Source: Spisula solida (lineage: Eukaryota; Mollusca; Bivalvia; Venerida; Mactridae). Taken from it: DNA of 64,000 bases. The position numbers were made by a program, and so were the translations under genes. Positions 44,615-58,100 of this stretch are shown here, piece after piece. The stretch is taken from positions 7,475,201 to 7,539,200 of the forward strand of contig OX365962.1 of assembly GCA_947247005.1 (NCBI GenBank). The letters run 5' to 3'. Under the pieces are notes generated by a model that saw nothing but the letters and a program-made list of their open reading frames with translations, was not told where the DNA came from and did no database searches. Position 1 is the first letter of the stretch. Every line of letters begins with the position of its first letter.

Positions 44615-45232
44615 ATAACATATTTCTACCGTAGAATGTCACGAGACAATATCATTGTTGCAATAAGTTGTTAGGTTTGGTCAAATGTTTATTTAGGTCT
44701 TTGGTTTGGTACAAGAAGTTTGTTTCATATCAATGTACATAACAAATACACATTACGATTAGTTCAAAAATGACCTATGATCATAATGTGTTATTTGAAT
44801 AAAAATTGGTATATGTTCCTATATCAACTTTATCAACTCTCACAAAATAATGTTTTTGATATACAGAAAAGTGTACTTTGCATTTACTTCCAATGTAACA
44901 TTTCAAGTAAAAAACAGAATAAATACCTATGCGTGGTTCAAGTGTCTAGAACAGCAAAGGTCAGCTAATTGGTCCAATATAACTGTACTTTAAGCAACAC
45001 TCATATCAGTGTAATTGCAAATATATAATGAGGCCCAGACATCAATGATTATGTGATGAATTTTTATGCTGACCTTAAGCTGCTGAAATAACTAGAGAAA
45101 TTGTGTTGAAACCCTTGTAAGAAAAACATCTATATATAAGATGTGTTTTTACAAATAAATATTAAAATCAAAAGATGAGCCTCAGCTATATAAGCCTTGA
45201 TGATCAATACAATGTGGGTATAGTAGATGTTT
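44615..45232. other. Spacer, nothing recognised
   Basis: No gene or repeat recognised between the two copies of the same MITE. Confidence 0.45.
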
Positions 45233-45444
45233 AGTCCAGTCAGGGTCAAAACCCAGTGACGCAGCCGTCGAGTACACTATAACGGTGTAAAAAACAAATA
45301 TACAGGCTTATACTGTACACACAACTATAATTTCAATGCTAAACTAGCATACTATATTCGCTCTACCTGTTCAGACAATGGTTGTTATCGTTGTGTACAC
45401 ATACACTGCAAAGTCACTCTCTCTCGCTATATCCTAACTGGACT
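45233..45444. mobile_element. MITE 'agtccagtcagg', copy 3
   Basis: Complete copy: 'agtccagtcagggtcaaaac' to 'tatatcctaactggact'. Shares 'cagcggtcgag'-type and 'ttatactgtacaaacaac' blocks with copy 2. Confidence 0.8.
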
Positions 45445-45759
45445 GTTACCCAAATTTATCCCGTTACAGTAGTTACAAATACACAATGTACAACTACCCG
45501 ACTGTAATGAATTATTCTACTTCCTGTCCATTTGTTGATTAAACTTTCAAATTCAATACATTAGATCCAAAGAGAAAATAATAAATGGGCCTGTTAAATA
45601 TTCTGAAATTTAAACACAGAGTTGGTAAAGGTAATTCAGTTAACTATGCCAAATTTAAATAAAATTGCATAACTTTTTTTAAAGATATTTAAGGTTTGCG
45701 GGGTCCAGTCTGATCGCTAACGGACTACACACAACATATTTGTTACAGTAAAGATATAT

Positions 45760-46215
45760 GGCCTGTTCGGAACGCTGTTCCGCACATTCCGGACAGTGGA
45801 ACACACTTACGAACAAACCGGAACACTGTTCGGAACATGTTCTTTCTGTGCCCGCCACAGAGGTGGTGCAGCCAGAACAGTCACGTGATTACAGCAAGAA
45901 CAATGGTCGCTTGTGTCATAAAATAGAATATAATAAATTTATTTTCCAATTATGGGGCATTGCGGGCAAACAGTCACATTCAAATATATCGTTATGCATA
46001 TTTTTTCTCAAATATTACGGCTGCAACTACAATTTTGGTCGTCTTAAACATTTTACTTTCTGTTCCGTTTTGTTCGTAAGGTGTTTGGAGTAGAACATTC
46101 GGCACACTGTGCAGGACAGTTCCGTTTTGTTCGTAAGTTGTTCGGAGTAGAACATCCGGCACAGTGTGCGGAACAGACGCTACGAACATGCCCATACAGT
46201 GCCCATCTGGACAAG
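45760..46215. repeat. Element with repeated GTTCGGAAC/GTTCCG motifs at both ends
   Basis: Left part: 'tgttcggaacgctgttcc', 'ggaacactgttcggaacat'. Right part: a tandem pair of 'ccgttttgttcgtaag' plus 'gttcggagtagaacat' near 46062 and 46122. The two parts are roughly inverted, suggesting a decayed foldback transposon. Confidence 0.6.
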
Positions 46216-46289
46216 TTAAACCAAAACATACATGCAATCATTATTGTGATCGCATTAGCTAAAACATCCATAATTAGAACCATTTTGAA

Positions 46290-46544
46290 CAGGGCCCGGA
46301 ATTACAACCAATACTTACACTCAGCACTCGGCACTCAAATATTGAAAATGTGATATAATGAGCTATTATTTGTCCTAGATTGCAAATTTTGATTAGGAAA
46401 ATGTATACAATTGTTAAATGAGTGATGAAAATGTTATTAGACACACTTTTTATGTCATTGTGTACTATTTATGACGTATTTATAAATGTAATTATTGAAT
46501 CTGAATGCCATTACATTTTGTATTGGTTGTAATCCCGGGTCCTG
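46290..46544. mobile_element. MITE 'ggattacaaccaatacttac', copy 2
   Basis: Left 'cagggcccggaattacaacc', right 'ggttgtaatcccgggtcctg'. Same family as 24072-24505. No convincing target duplication. Confidence 0.8.
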
Positions 46545-46619
46545 ATTGCAGATGAAAATATCTCTCTCGGATGATTACGTAACATAACTATTTTCTCCTC
46601 CCTATCCTTATATTCATGA

Positions 46620-47024
46620 TTAAAGTCACATTATGCCTTAAATGGTTTCTTTTAAAGAGCAATAGCTTGGTAACCTTTCTGCAAAACGATGCATTTTTAG
46701 CACTTAAGTTGAGTCCCAAAGGTTGAAAACACCATACGATGGAAGAAATCGAAATAAAGCCTCTAGTTGGTTTGTAAACAAAACAACGAAAGGTAAACAC
46801 TCAATGCATAATGTAAAGTCTAAGGGGAGCAACTCTTGCAAAATTAGTATTTTGTCATCCATACATTTTACTAAATGTGATTTTTGGCATACTATTTCGA
46901 CAGATATAGCTGACATTCTGTCGTCAATTATAGGTCATTAGTGAAAAACATCCTAATTCTTTATATTTAGTCTATTTATTGAATGATCGGAGTAAATGTT
47001 TTGGGAAAGATAATGTGACTTTAA
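46620..47024. mobile_element. TTAA-flanked MITE, copy 4
   Basis: Same orientation as copy 3, TTAA at both ends. The minus-strand internal frame (46704-46916) is open for 70 codons and nearly identical in its N-terminal part to that of copy 1. Confidence 0.85.
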
Positions 47025-47300
47025 GATAGTCAATTTATTATTTCCATTCAAACACATGCATGTAACATTATTCCCATTTAACTTATTATAATAACTAGTT
47101 TGGAAATTTTAAACAACCAGTGCGTTCAATACAGACACATATTTCTTTGATCAAATTGACATGCTTTAAACTTCACGCGACATTCGACTATACCAAGGTT
47201 AAGAAACGTTACGAAATATAGCAGCAAAACTCATCTATTATATTGTCCGAAATAAAAATGACGAGTCTAAGAACTCTTTGAACACACCTCATACAGATAT

Positions 47301-47600
47301 TTCAGAAATAAAAATGTTTATTATATTGTAGGTTATATATTATATTGATGAATATATCTTAGAAATTAAAGTGCTTATAATATTGTTGGTAATATATTAT
47401 ATTGCATATATTTTAGAAATTAAAGTGCTTACAATATTGTTGGTAATAGATTATATAGAAGATATTTTTGAAATTAAAGTGCTTATAATATTGTTGGTTA
47501 TATATTATATAGAATACATTTTAGAAATTAAAGTGCTTATAATAGTGTTGGTAATATATTATATGGTATATAGTTTAGAAATGAAAATATTTTCCCGGAA
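47301..47600 (+). repeat. 54-bp minisatellite resembling the ZP gene 2 signal-peptide exon
   Basis: Units begin at 47359, 47413, 47467, 47521 and 47575, exactly 54 bp (18 codons) apart; a diverged one is near 47301. A unit reads 'tatattttagaaattaaagt' then 'gcttataatattgttgg'. One frame stays open across the array and encodes a hydrophobic 18-residue repeat (LEIKVLIILLVIYYIAYI). The last unit has ATG where the others have ATT. Confidence 0.9.
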
Positions 47601-48284
47601 ATGTATTTATATAAGTCCAAACAGTCTTGTTTATAAATCCAATTCCTATCTAAAGTTACCATATAACTACGTGTTACTTATGTTAGTTTCGATTCTAACA
47701 TGATTTAAACCCGGAATTGTATAAAAAGCCAGTGTTATTTTGCGAGATCTATGTTGCTTAGGTCACTTGTTGACGGCTGTTACGATTGTCTTTATCACCC
47801 CCAGTATAACTATATTTCAAACAATAATCAAAATGTGAAATAAGAAGAACATCTGCTCAACATCAATGGATATTTATTTAATTAAATATCATTTAAATAT
47901 TCCTTACTAACAAATAGTCTAAAATACGCAAAAACATTAACAACGATAACAATACAATATCACGTGATTTCTTTCATAAATTTCCCGGCGTGTAAAAAAG
48001 AACAGCCGAGTCGACAGTAGTTCAAATTTTCATTGTATATCGGCCGATATACAACGCTATGATTTGTTCTTTGTCTATATAGGCAAAATCGCCTGTTATG
48101 TTAGAATGATGTATACAGGCCAGGTATTTTTCAGGCATGTGCCTGATTTCAGGTTTTAGAATCCTGAATTTTCCTTCTTACTTCATATTAAAAAATAGAA
48201 TTTCAGGCTTTGAAGCTTGGATTTTCAGGCCTGAGATACCAGGCCTGTGTATATATGTTAGAAATTATTATATGGATGGTAATA
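47601..48284. other. Putative intron of ZP gene 2
   Basis: Near 48120-48250, 'caggc'-type motifs recur ('gcatgtgcctgatttcagg', 'caggcctgagataccaggcc'). No gene. Confidence 0.4.
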
Positions 48285-49096
48285 CACTCAAGGACACCAA
48301 ATGCAAAGCCTTTTATCGCTCAAAGTATTTATTTTATTGCAGTATATTTTTTACATGTGTATTAATTGATCCTTCCGACGTGTAAATCAGTTTAGTTTGT
48401 AATAAAATGTTGTCTCGTTATTTTCTGGGAATCCTCAAGCGCACTTACCCTAAGCAAAAGTGTGGGATTTTCATTACCGGCTAAGGGCGCAATTTATCCT
48501 TATATGCGGGATCATATTCATCTACGAAGTCCTAAAACGAACCTTCTGTCACATATAAGTTTTTCTCAATAGTTTCTACACATGTTCAAATTCAACAAGT
48601 ACCTGTCATTTGTTCAAAACAAGCATAAATAAAGTCAATAACAAACGAATGTCCACGCATTCAAAAGCATCAAGTGTAATTGCTAAAATTGGCAAATTCA
48701 AGTTCCTATCCTTTTAAACATGTTCAGATGTGGTAGGTTAGAGCTTGTGTAGAAGTAAACCAGCATTCTGAAAACTTGCAGATGCTTAAATAAAATGATA
48801 GAAAACGATTAACAAGTGTATTGGACGAATTAGTGTGCCTACACCATCTCATAAATTAGAGCACATTAAGAGTTCAATGCCTCGCATAGCCTGTATTAAA
48901 AATCCCACACTTTTGCCTAAGGTGAGTGCGCTTGCAGGATCCCCCCCCAAAAAGACAATATTTTATTACAAACTAAACTGATATTCACGTAGGAAAGATC
49001 AATTCATACACATGTAAAATTATATTGCAATAACATAAATACTTTGAGCGTTATTGAACTTTGAATTAGGTGAGGTGTTTTTAAAGTCCTTGAGTG
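48285..49096. mobile_element. Tc1-type element with long inverted repeats, no transposase
   Basis: Inverted arms of at least 140 bp: 'cactcaaggac', 'cgctcaaagtatttatttta' and 'cagtttagtttgtaataaaa' are mirrored at the right. TA on both sides (48283-48284, 49097-49098). The right end lies 29 bp before the start codon of ZP gene 2. Termini are related to 1031-1886. Confidence 0.8.
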
Positions 49097-49125
49097 TATA
49101 TTATAATGACGTATATATTTTAGAA

Positions 49126-52100
49126 ATGAAAATGCTTCGATTAACACTGTGCATTGTGGCGCTGTATTGCGGGGAAGTCGTAGCACAAGATCCAGTACCA
49201 AGTAAGACATTATTAGAGAGGTTGCGATGAGAACGTATACGACTACTTGTACGTGTAGCTACCCGTACATGTATATGTACACGTTGCAATTATAATTTGC
49301 ATGCGAAACACAACGTGTGCGTGTAAAATCACATGGCAGTTGTAACACGATTTCTTAGTTAGTCGATAATAAGTGTTTATACAAACTCAGAAACCAATGG
49401 CGATAAAATAGTGTGTTTCCCGTGCATAGGCATATATGTGTGACGTGGAATACCTTATAATTGTGTCTGTCACACGTAGGTAAAGGTGCATCTACACGGT
49501 AAGTTTTGGTGTATACATCTTGACCTATAAGTCAAAATGTACAGTACGAGTAGTATTTTCGGCTGATGTACGACACATTCATTGGATAGTCGTCATTGCA
49601 TAGCGGTAAATACTGCTTCACATGTCAAGATGTATACGTCAAGACTTACCGTGTAGACGCACCTTTACCTGTAGATACTACACATACTTGGATGACGTAA
49701 TACCCAAAAATAGTAGTCACGTAGACGTACACGCTACACGTTGCCTTACGCAACCTCTCTAAAAACTACATACGCCATTTTTACCGCCACCTTTTCCTAT
49801 TATTGCAAAAATCAATCAAAGTGCTGAAGTCATTAAATTTGAGAGCTATTTAAAACATAATTATGTTGGTGGTCTTATTTTTAGAATGGCATTGTTGGAC
49901 GAAAATTATTCTTTAAAAATAAAAGTTTTCGTACATGCGGTGAATCAATCTCGGAATCTCCAGCACAATAAGCAAACACGTTAACCAAACGCCCGGTATA
50001 TGTTGGGCCTTCATGAAGGCTCCCATCTAAAAACCGTTCAAGGTATCGCTGAGAAGGTCGTAAGTACAAAGTCGATATTTTGAGAAAACAATAAAAAAAC
50101 TGTCTGAAAACTACTCTTTACTCAGGGAAAATCAAGCTTTATCAACTTCAGTTGATCTACATGATAATTATGTTCCGATTTTCATGAAAATAGACTCATA
50201 AGAAGCGCCGTGTGATGCAAGATTTTAAATATGTAAGTACTTACGACCTTCTCATTCTAAGCCAGCGATATATTCACCAAATGTTTGACAATATTGAGTT
50301 TAATATAATTGCGTATTGCTGTTCACTAGTCACTTTCAGGTTGTTTTGTTTGCATGTAACGCTGTGAGGAGTCAACGAGGCTTACACTCGGTCCATGAAA
50401 GGAGCTGGGCTTAAGATGTTTCTGTTGGGGAGTGGTTATTGCAAACGTTTTTAATTTTTTTATTGCATTATTGAAAAACTTTACATTCTGATTCTAGCCA
50501 TTTCAAGTTTTAAAGAGTTCATTTCAAATACCGAAGTAATCGTTGGCTAAATACTGACAGTGAAACCGCTACATACATTTTAGTAGAGTATACGGTTGTA
50601 TGACCTTTGGTTTTGGTCAAACTATATCGCATATCACGTTTATTTAATAGTGTATTGTATCATTTTTCTTATTGTCAGAACAAGTAAAGTAATATGTAGT
50701 GTCTGTTCGAAACGTATGTCAGAACATGGAAAGAAAAAAATCATGAAAAATCGGGCTGGTTAGGTCACGTGATTCGTCACACTGAACACACTCCACAACA
50801 TACACTAGTACTGTAAATCATTAAAGGTGCTGCCTCACAGATTGGGCTAACTTGTTTGTATATCGTGATTTTCCAACCTTACCAAGTATTGATGTAATAG
50901 AAAGCCACTGACGGTTGCTTTATGAAAGATTTGGAGCAGATAAGCAATTTTAACAACTCTCGGTATCGCTCATCGAGTTTTGTTTTGAAAAAAAATCGCT
51001 AAGTTTCCTTCCAACATACTACTCGAATATTTGACAATTTTATTTTATTTTTGGAATACATAATAAATAAGAAACGCGAGACCTCAAAATGTTACAGTAA
51101 TAAACTCCGAATAATGTTTCGGTTTTGTTATACCGAGTTTGAATACAATTTCGCATGGATACTATATCAAACGATAGGTGATAAAATTTAAGTTGAGATT
51201 GGGCTCAGCTTGAGATGTTTCGGGAGATCGGGTACTGAACCTTGTACAGTGCATATCGAATCCCGGCTCTCTATGAAAATCTAGAAAACGGACCCTCCAA
51301 TACAGGACATTATTTGCATAAATTATTGAAATAAATAGCCAAAGAGGTAAGAAAATCAACATAATTTTTTTCGTCCCAAACACTGGAACTAGCATAAAAT
51401 ATTAAACCAATAGTCCCCATAAGAAATCGCTGGCTTAGAATTAGAAGGTCGTAAGTACAAAATCAGTATTTTGACTAAACAATAAAAAAATTGTTTGAAA
51501 ACTACTCTTTACTTATGGAAAAACAAGCTTTTTTAAACTTAAGTTTGGTCTACATGACCACTTCTGATTTTCATGAAAATAGGCCCATAAGAAGCGCCTT
51601 GAGATGCAGATTTCAAACATGCATGAGTCTTATAAAGTCGTAAGTAGTACTTACGACCTGCTAATTCTAAGCCAGCGAAATGTACTGTTGTGAATGTATC
51701 TGTATGTATTACTTATAAGCCCCGCGCACAAGCCTTATCTCTACCTGCCACACTCTGTAGTAAATCAGTTATTAATAAATTGTAGTCCAGCTGTCCAAAT
51801 ACCTATAAAGCATAACATTTTACATTGACTTTTACTGTTCCAATTGCGTTATCAGACGAAGTTGGAAGGTAGACCGAGGGCAATTGCGGTTGAACACCGT
51901 GTCGTGTTTATGAAGTTTACAAAACAAAACCCAAAACGCACTTTGGTGTTCACTGCAAACGGAGCACCGGTGCGGAAACGCAGACATGGGAATCGGACAA
52001 TATAAAATCGCTCGTTAGATGCTGGACACGGTTGCGGAACGCGCTTATAGAACACACACGCGAAGTCATGGCATACCGGCATGCTTACTTGAATGTTTCA

Positions 52101-55100
52101 AATATGAGAACGCTATTATCTTACGGAATCAAACGGGGCGCCGGTGCCCAAAAACGCAGACATGGAATAGGGACACTTTGTGCTTAAATTTCTCCTTTGT
52201 TTTAACCAATAATAATTATGTTTTAAAATATTTCTTGTTTTAGCTTTGAACATTACTAAGTGCAATAGGAATGAAGCTGAGTACACGGTGACAGATGGTA
52301 GATTAGGAGGTATAACCTTCGTTGAGGGAACGCCAAGTGCTTCAGTAACCTGTAATACCACCTTAGTTGGCGACCCCGTGCAAGTCTTCGTGATGCATTT
52401 TGGACAGTGCGCAGTGCAGACTGGTAGCGTTACAAACACGGTGAGTATCCAACAGCGGAAACATTGCGCTGGCTAAGAATTAGAAGGTCGTAAGTACAAA
52501 ATCAGTATTTTGACTAAACAAGAAAAAACTGTTTGAAAACTACTCTTTACTTATGGAAAAACGAGCTTTTTAAACTTCAGTTTGGTCACCATGAAAACAT
52601 CCGATTTTCATGACAAAAGGCTCATAAGAAGCGCCTTGAGGTGCATATTTGAAATATGCATGAGTCTTACTTACGACCTTCTAATTCTAAACAAGCGAAA
52701 TATTGGTGTATTCGTGTGCGAATGGAATTTTCAAAAGTGATTTAGTCACGAATTAAAATTTACATTTCGGTGATCATGAGTGACTTCACATTCGATTTTT
52801 CTGTTTATAATATGCTTAAATTTGTATTTAAATGGTATAATATGGAGCCATATAACTGCCACCACATAAATATTAATTTTCATGAAATATTTCGTGAAAT
52901 TAACGAGGGATTTCACAAAAACAGAAAAATATTATGAATGCAAGATAAATATCTTAACGTGAAAAATTGCCAGTTACTGCTTTGATCTGCCACAACATTC
53001 CTGTTATTTTTTTAAGAAACCAACTTACTTTTTACGAAAGTGTATTATTTTTCACGAAGACATTTTTACGTTTCGCGAAACTTTTGCACGAAAGTCGATT
53101 ATTTTCACCAAAATAGCTTTACGTTTTGCGAAACATTTTTATGCTTTCATGAAAAACTTATTTAGTTTCGTGAAAGCATCACCTTTATGTGGTGTCAGTT
53201 TAGAGCACTAACAAGCAGAATTTCGTGTTAAGATAATTTACCTGTCTTCATGATAATTATATTTTTTCATGAAATATCCCATACTTTTTACGAAAGTTTT
53301 CATGAAATCTTAAAGTGGTGGCAGTTATATGGCTTATGTATTTAGGGGTTCCTTACCGCAAAGTATTTGCGCTAGCGTACCTCTTTTCTGTACATATTGC
53401 TTACGACGATTATATTTACGTTAATGCGTTTTACTAAAATATTTTGTCTCATTTTCTATCGTAAGTTTTGGCTTGAAAATACGTATAGGATAGACAATGA
53501 GTATCGCTGTTTATGAGATTTAGACGGCGAGCTTCAGCGTGACTGACTTATTTGTACATTAAAGAAGTTGTACATTGTATTGCTGTCACGATTATGCAAT
53601 TTGCTCCCAGCAATAGGATTAAATTCTGCACTTATTACTCAAAACAACAGAGGATCAAATTCACAGGTTATTCAGCTCAAAGGTGTTGGATACGGGATTA
53701 AGACGATGGCAATACTGCGCTGTGATTGGCTATTTGCGGCTAATAGTGGTCTAAACTAACCTAGACAATGTAAGATAGCAAATATGAACGTAGTAAATTA
53801 CTGTGGATTCTGGCTGTCACATGTTTCTACAGACTGCATTTAGTAACGAAACCTTTTTTATTCATAAGCCGCTCTCTTAGCATGATTGTTGCACAGTCTG
53901 CGTCAGTATTCAATTTCTTTACGTAAGTAAATGCAATAACTTGTAAAATCGGAAAAAGTTCCCAACCCTAGTAGTATTGAGAGTAGTTAATTGACTGTTA
54001 ACCCGATTAAAACTAAAAAACGCCTCCTCGATAGCCTATTGGAAGAGCGTCCGCTTCGAACGCGGGAGGCCCCGGGTTCGATCCCAAGCCGCGTCAAACC
54101 AAAGACGAAATAAAAATTCCCTTGCTAGACGCTCAGTATTAATAGAAAACTGGTTTTTCTTCTCTCATACCCACGTGGCGATTTGGATAACCTCAGGAAT
54201 GAGGTGTCGATAGTGATATATAATTTTAGAAAAAACTTGTTTCACTTGTTGCAATTTTTTTTCGCTCGCTTCGCTCGCGTCCATAACACAATATTAAATT
54301 AATGGTTTTTTAAGTGAACTTAATGCTCTATGCAAAAAAACAAAATATGGGACAGTTGGGACTGATTGGTAGCATAATGCCAAACATCGGCTACAGAATT
54401 TCCGAGATTCTTGCACATTAAAGATGTCAGTAATACAGTTGACTTGATTTTCTTATAAATCTGTGATTTTCATTAAAAAATAAGATATCTCAAAATGCAG
54501 CTGACGAATTCCGTGGTTATATTTAAAAAGTCAGGAGGCAGAAAGCCACTGGTCTCCCTAGTCGCTGGATCCCAAGTATTTCACATTTCCTCTTAAACAA
54601 AACTGAAGCCCTGGAGTTCGCAGAGTATGCTGCTCAGATAGACATTGCATTTTTTCTTCGTGACGAATTTACAGAAGCTATATATATATATATCAGTGAA
54701 TATTCTCCAGTCGATAATCGTTAGTCCTGGCTATGCTGCTCATATAAACAACGAATTTTTTTGCTCGCTGTAGAACTACGTAAATTCAATGAAAGCCGCC
54801 AAGTTTTGATTTACCAATGAGTTGGTTGGGTATGCTGCTCAGATAAACACTGATTTTTTTTCTAATTATTACAATTACTACATCAGTGAATATAACCAAG
54901 TAATAAGGATGTGGTGTTTGCTGCTGAAATAGATAATTGCATTTTTTCTTGCTCGCTGCGCTCGCACAACCACTATCAGTTAATGTTGTCAAGTAGGGAA
55001 TTAGTATGAGGGATATGCTGCTCAAATAATTAATTCATATATTCTTGCTCGCCTTGCTCTCACATTAACTTTATCAATGAATATTTTAAGATAAAGAACG

Positions 55101-58100
55101 AAATTGTGTGGAATGCTTCTCAGAGATACATTTTTTCTTGCTCGCTTCGCTCGCGCATTTTGTTGGGGGGGACATGAATGTACGCCCCCCTAACGCCAAA
55201 TCCTGGATCCGCCCCTGTTTTACATAATATCGATGACATTTCCTCTACCGTCTACTGGACAAGATTAATCAACTAGAGTGTACAAGTTACGTCCCGAATA
55301 TAGAGGATCTTGCATGAGTGCTCATTACATACGAGTTTTATTAAACGAGTGGACAAATTGATATGACACGAGGCTGTGCCGAGCGTTATATCGTTTTTGT
55401 CGACGAGTTTAATAAAACTCGCATGTAATGAGCACGAATGTAAGATTCTATTTATCACATAACATTAAAGAACGCTCCTATTCGTTCAAAATGATGATGT
55501 ACGCTGCATAGGTTTCAGCCAAAATTTAGCGGTACAACGAACGCGACGTCATGACGACGTTGGTATTATCCTGACGTCATGGGTCAATCAATGCATGGAT
55601 TGGCTTACGTCGCGTCGGGCTAATTTGCATATTTATTGCACACTCTGGGAGTGCCGAACGATATTTACGGCACGGCTTTACGGCACTGCTGGACCGCGGG
55701 TTATGTGATAAATATAATTTTGACGTCATTTTTCTTTCAGACTGGAATGACCATAAGCTTCGTTGTTATTGTACAAGCTAGAGATTTAATCTATACCAAG
55801 ACTGATAAGCGCTGGAAAGTTACCTGCACTCTGTCAGAGACAACGACAACTATTAACACTGAGCTGATTGGAACGTAAGTGTCGTCATTACTCGTAATAG
55901 ACAGTAACACCATTCGGAAGACCTTTGGTATTTTAGAAGCAGCATCTGGTAAATTCGGTCCCGTTAAAGGCTTTCAACTTTCAAGTGGGCCTTAAAATCC
56001 TTTTATTTCAAGTATTCTTGAAAATCCACCTCCTCGATAGCCTAGTGGTAGAGCGTCCGCTTCGAGTGCAGAAGGTCCCGGGTTCGATCCAAGACCGCGT
56101 CATACCAAAGACGAAATAAAATTGGTACCAGACATTCCCTTGCTAGACGCCCAGCATAAAAGGGAAACTGGCTTCTCTTCTCTCATACATTAATCCACTG
56201 TAAACATATCATATATAATAAATAGGATAATAATATACAGGATAGACAATGAGTATCGCTGGATATATTTCGTCACGTATCGTTGAACGATATGTTACAA
56301 AAACACAGTTTTGAACAGCGGTCGAACTAGACCGGGAAATTAAATCCCCTCAAATAATTGACCTCAAACATATATTATACAACAATAGGTTTTTTCAATA
56401 TTTTAAATCCACGCTTTTAATAAACCACAAAGTTACCATTTTACCATAATCCACGAAAGTACCACCCGCGAAAATTAATGACTTTTTTCGTCGCTTTTCA
56501 GGGCGGAAGAGCTGCCGTATGACTTCGAGACATATGAAACAAGACCCGAACCTGATCTTTACTTCTTATATTATGATATGCTAAAAGCCAGGGTAAACCA
56601 GGCGTTTGTTCCGGTAGGAGAGCCGCTGAGTCTAGTAATTGAACTAAAAGAGAAAATTCGTGAGTGATCGTTCCTTACAAATCCCTAAAACTACATTTCA
56701 AAACAAATAAAATACAGTGTAAGAACACCACGTGACTTTTGGCTACAGTTACAAGAAGAAATTAGTAAACAATGGAAAATAAAATAACTATAAGTATTTT
56801 ATTTCTTCATCGATTTCTATAAAATATACGCCACGCTAAGGGGAAAACTAGTTGCTTTCCTTGAAATATAAAATCTTTTTAGCGATTGTGTCGTTTTGTC
56901 CATTACCCTGTGAAACCCTTTAGCGTGGCGTATATTTCATTGAAATCGATGAAGAATTAAAATGCTTATGGCTATTTCATTTTCCAATGAAATTTCTTCT
57001 TGTAACTGTAGCCAAATGTCACTTGGTATTGCTACATCGAAATATATACCGTAGAAATCATAGGCACATGGTCTCAAATTATGGTTTAAAGTTATCTGAG
57101 TGTACCCTATATAGAGAGGAGGTTGGGCAGCGGCCATGTTTAGCTGCAACGGATGTAACGTTACAGGAACTGGTATCCGTGTTTGCTGTGCCAAATGTAG
57201 AAAAACTGGGTTCCAGCGATCGTAACGTCATTTTGTCGTTTTAGTGTCTCGGACATGATAACCACGTTTGTTCAGATCTCTAATTGTTTAAGAAATAATG
57301 AATGAGTACCTGTGTGTTATCTTAGAATAAAGCACAGTAACGAGTTAGGATGCGTAGTAATTGAATCACGTGTATGATAAATGACACATTGAACATAATT
57401 CTTTCTTCTGTCATGCGTCATTTACTTAATATGGAAAGTACACACATCTGGATGATGAAATATTAAAAAATAATACTCACATAACCGTACACGTTACACG
57501 TTCAGTTGCACAACCTCACTAATATTCTAGCCCGTCACAGCGAGAAAGTACTAGTTTTACTATAGGAGTTTATTATTAGAACCACCTAAAACTCCGACTT
57601 CAATTTCTGCCTCTTTCTGCCAGTATCACTAAAGCTAAGTCAGGTAACAGTCCGGTAACAACCAGGTAGCGCGGCAATTGTTTCTGATAGCGCGATTGGT
57701 TAAGACAAAAGTAACCAATGAAAATTAGCCTTTCAAAAGCAGTTGTTGTAGTCTGGTTCCCGTCCACAATATAACACAACGTACATGAATGTAACGCAAA
57801 TACGTCTTTGAAACGGAAAGAGCAAAGTTTCTAATTAAGAACACAAGTAATAAATAAACATGGCATATGTATAGTGCTCCCAGGATAATGTGATAATTAC
57901 AAATTTTAACATGAATCGGTTTTGTCAACTGTATGCAAAATTGACAAATTACTAAAGTAATAAGATCAGCATTGCACTCAAAGTACCAATGATAAATCGT
58001 GCACATCTGATTAACCTAACTTTGTGGAATATAGCAAATTTACCCGCCTTTCTTATCCTGTGCGCACTACAACTCTTCCAATCAATAAACAAATTAGAAT

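Noticed and set aside
47371..47703. 110-codon hydrophobic frame as a membrane protein gene
   Set aside because: It exists because the repeat unit is a multiple of three and AT-rich; no promoter, splice or domain support. Kept only as a finding about the repeat.
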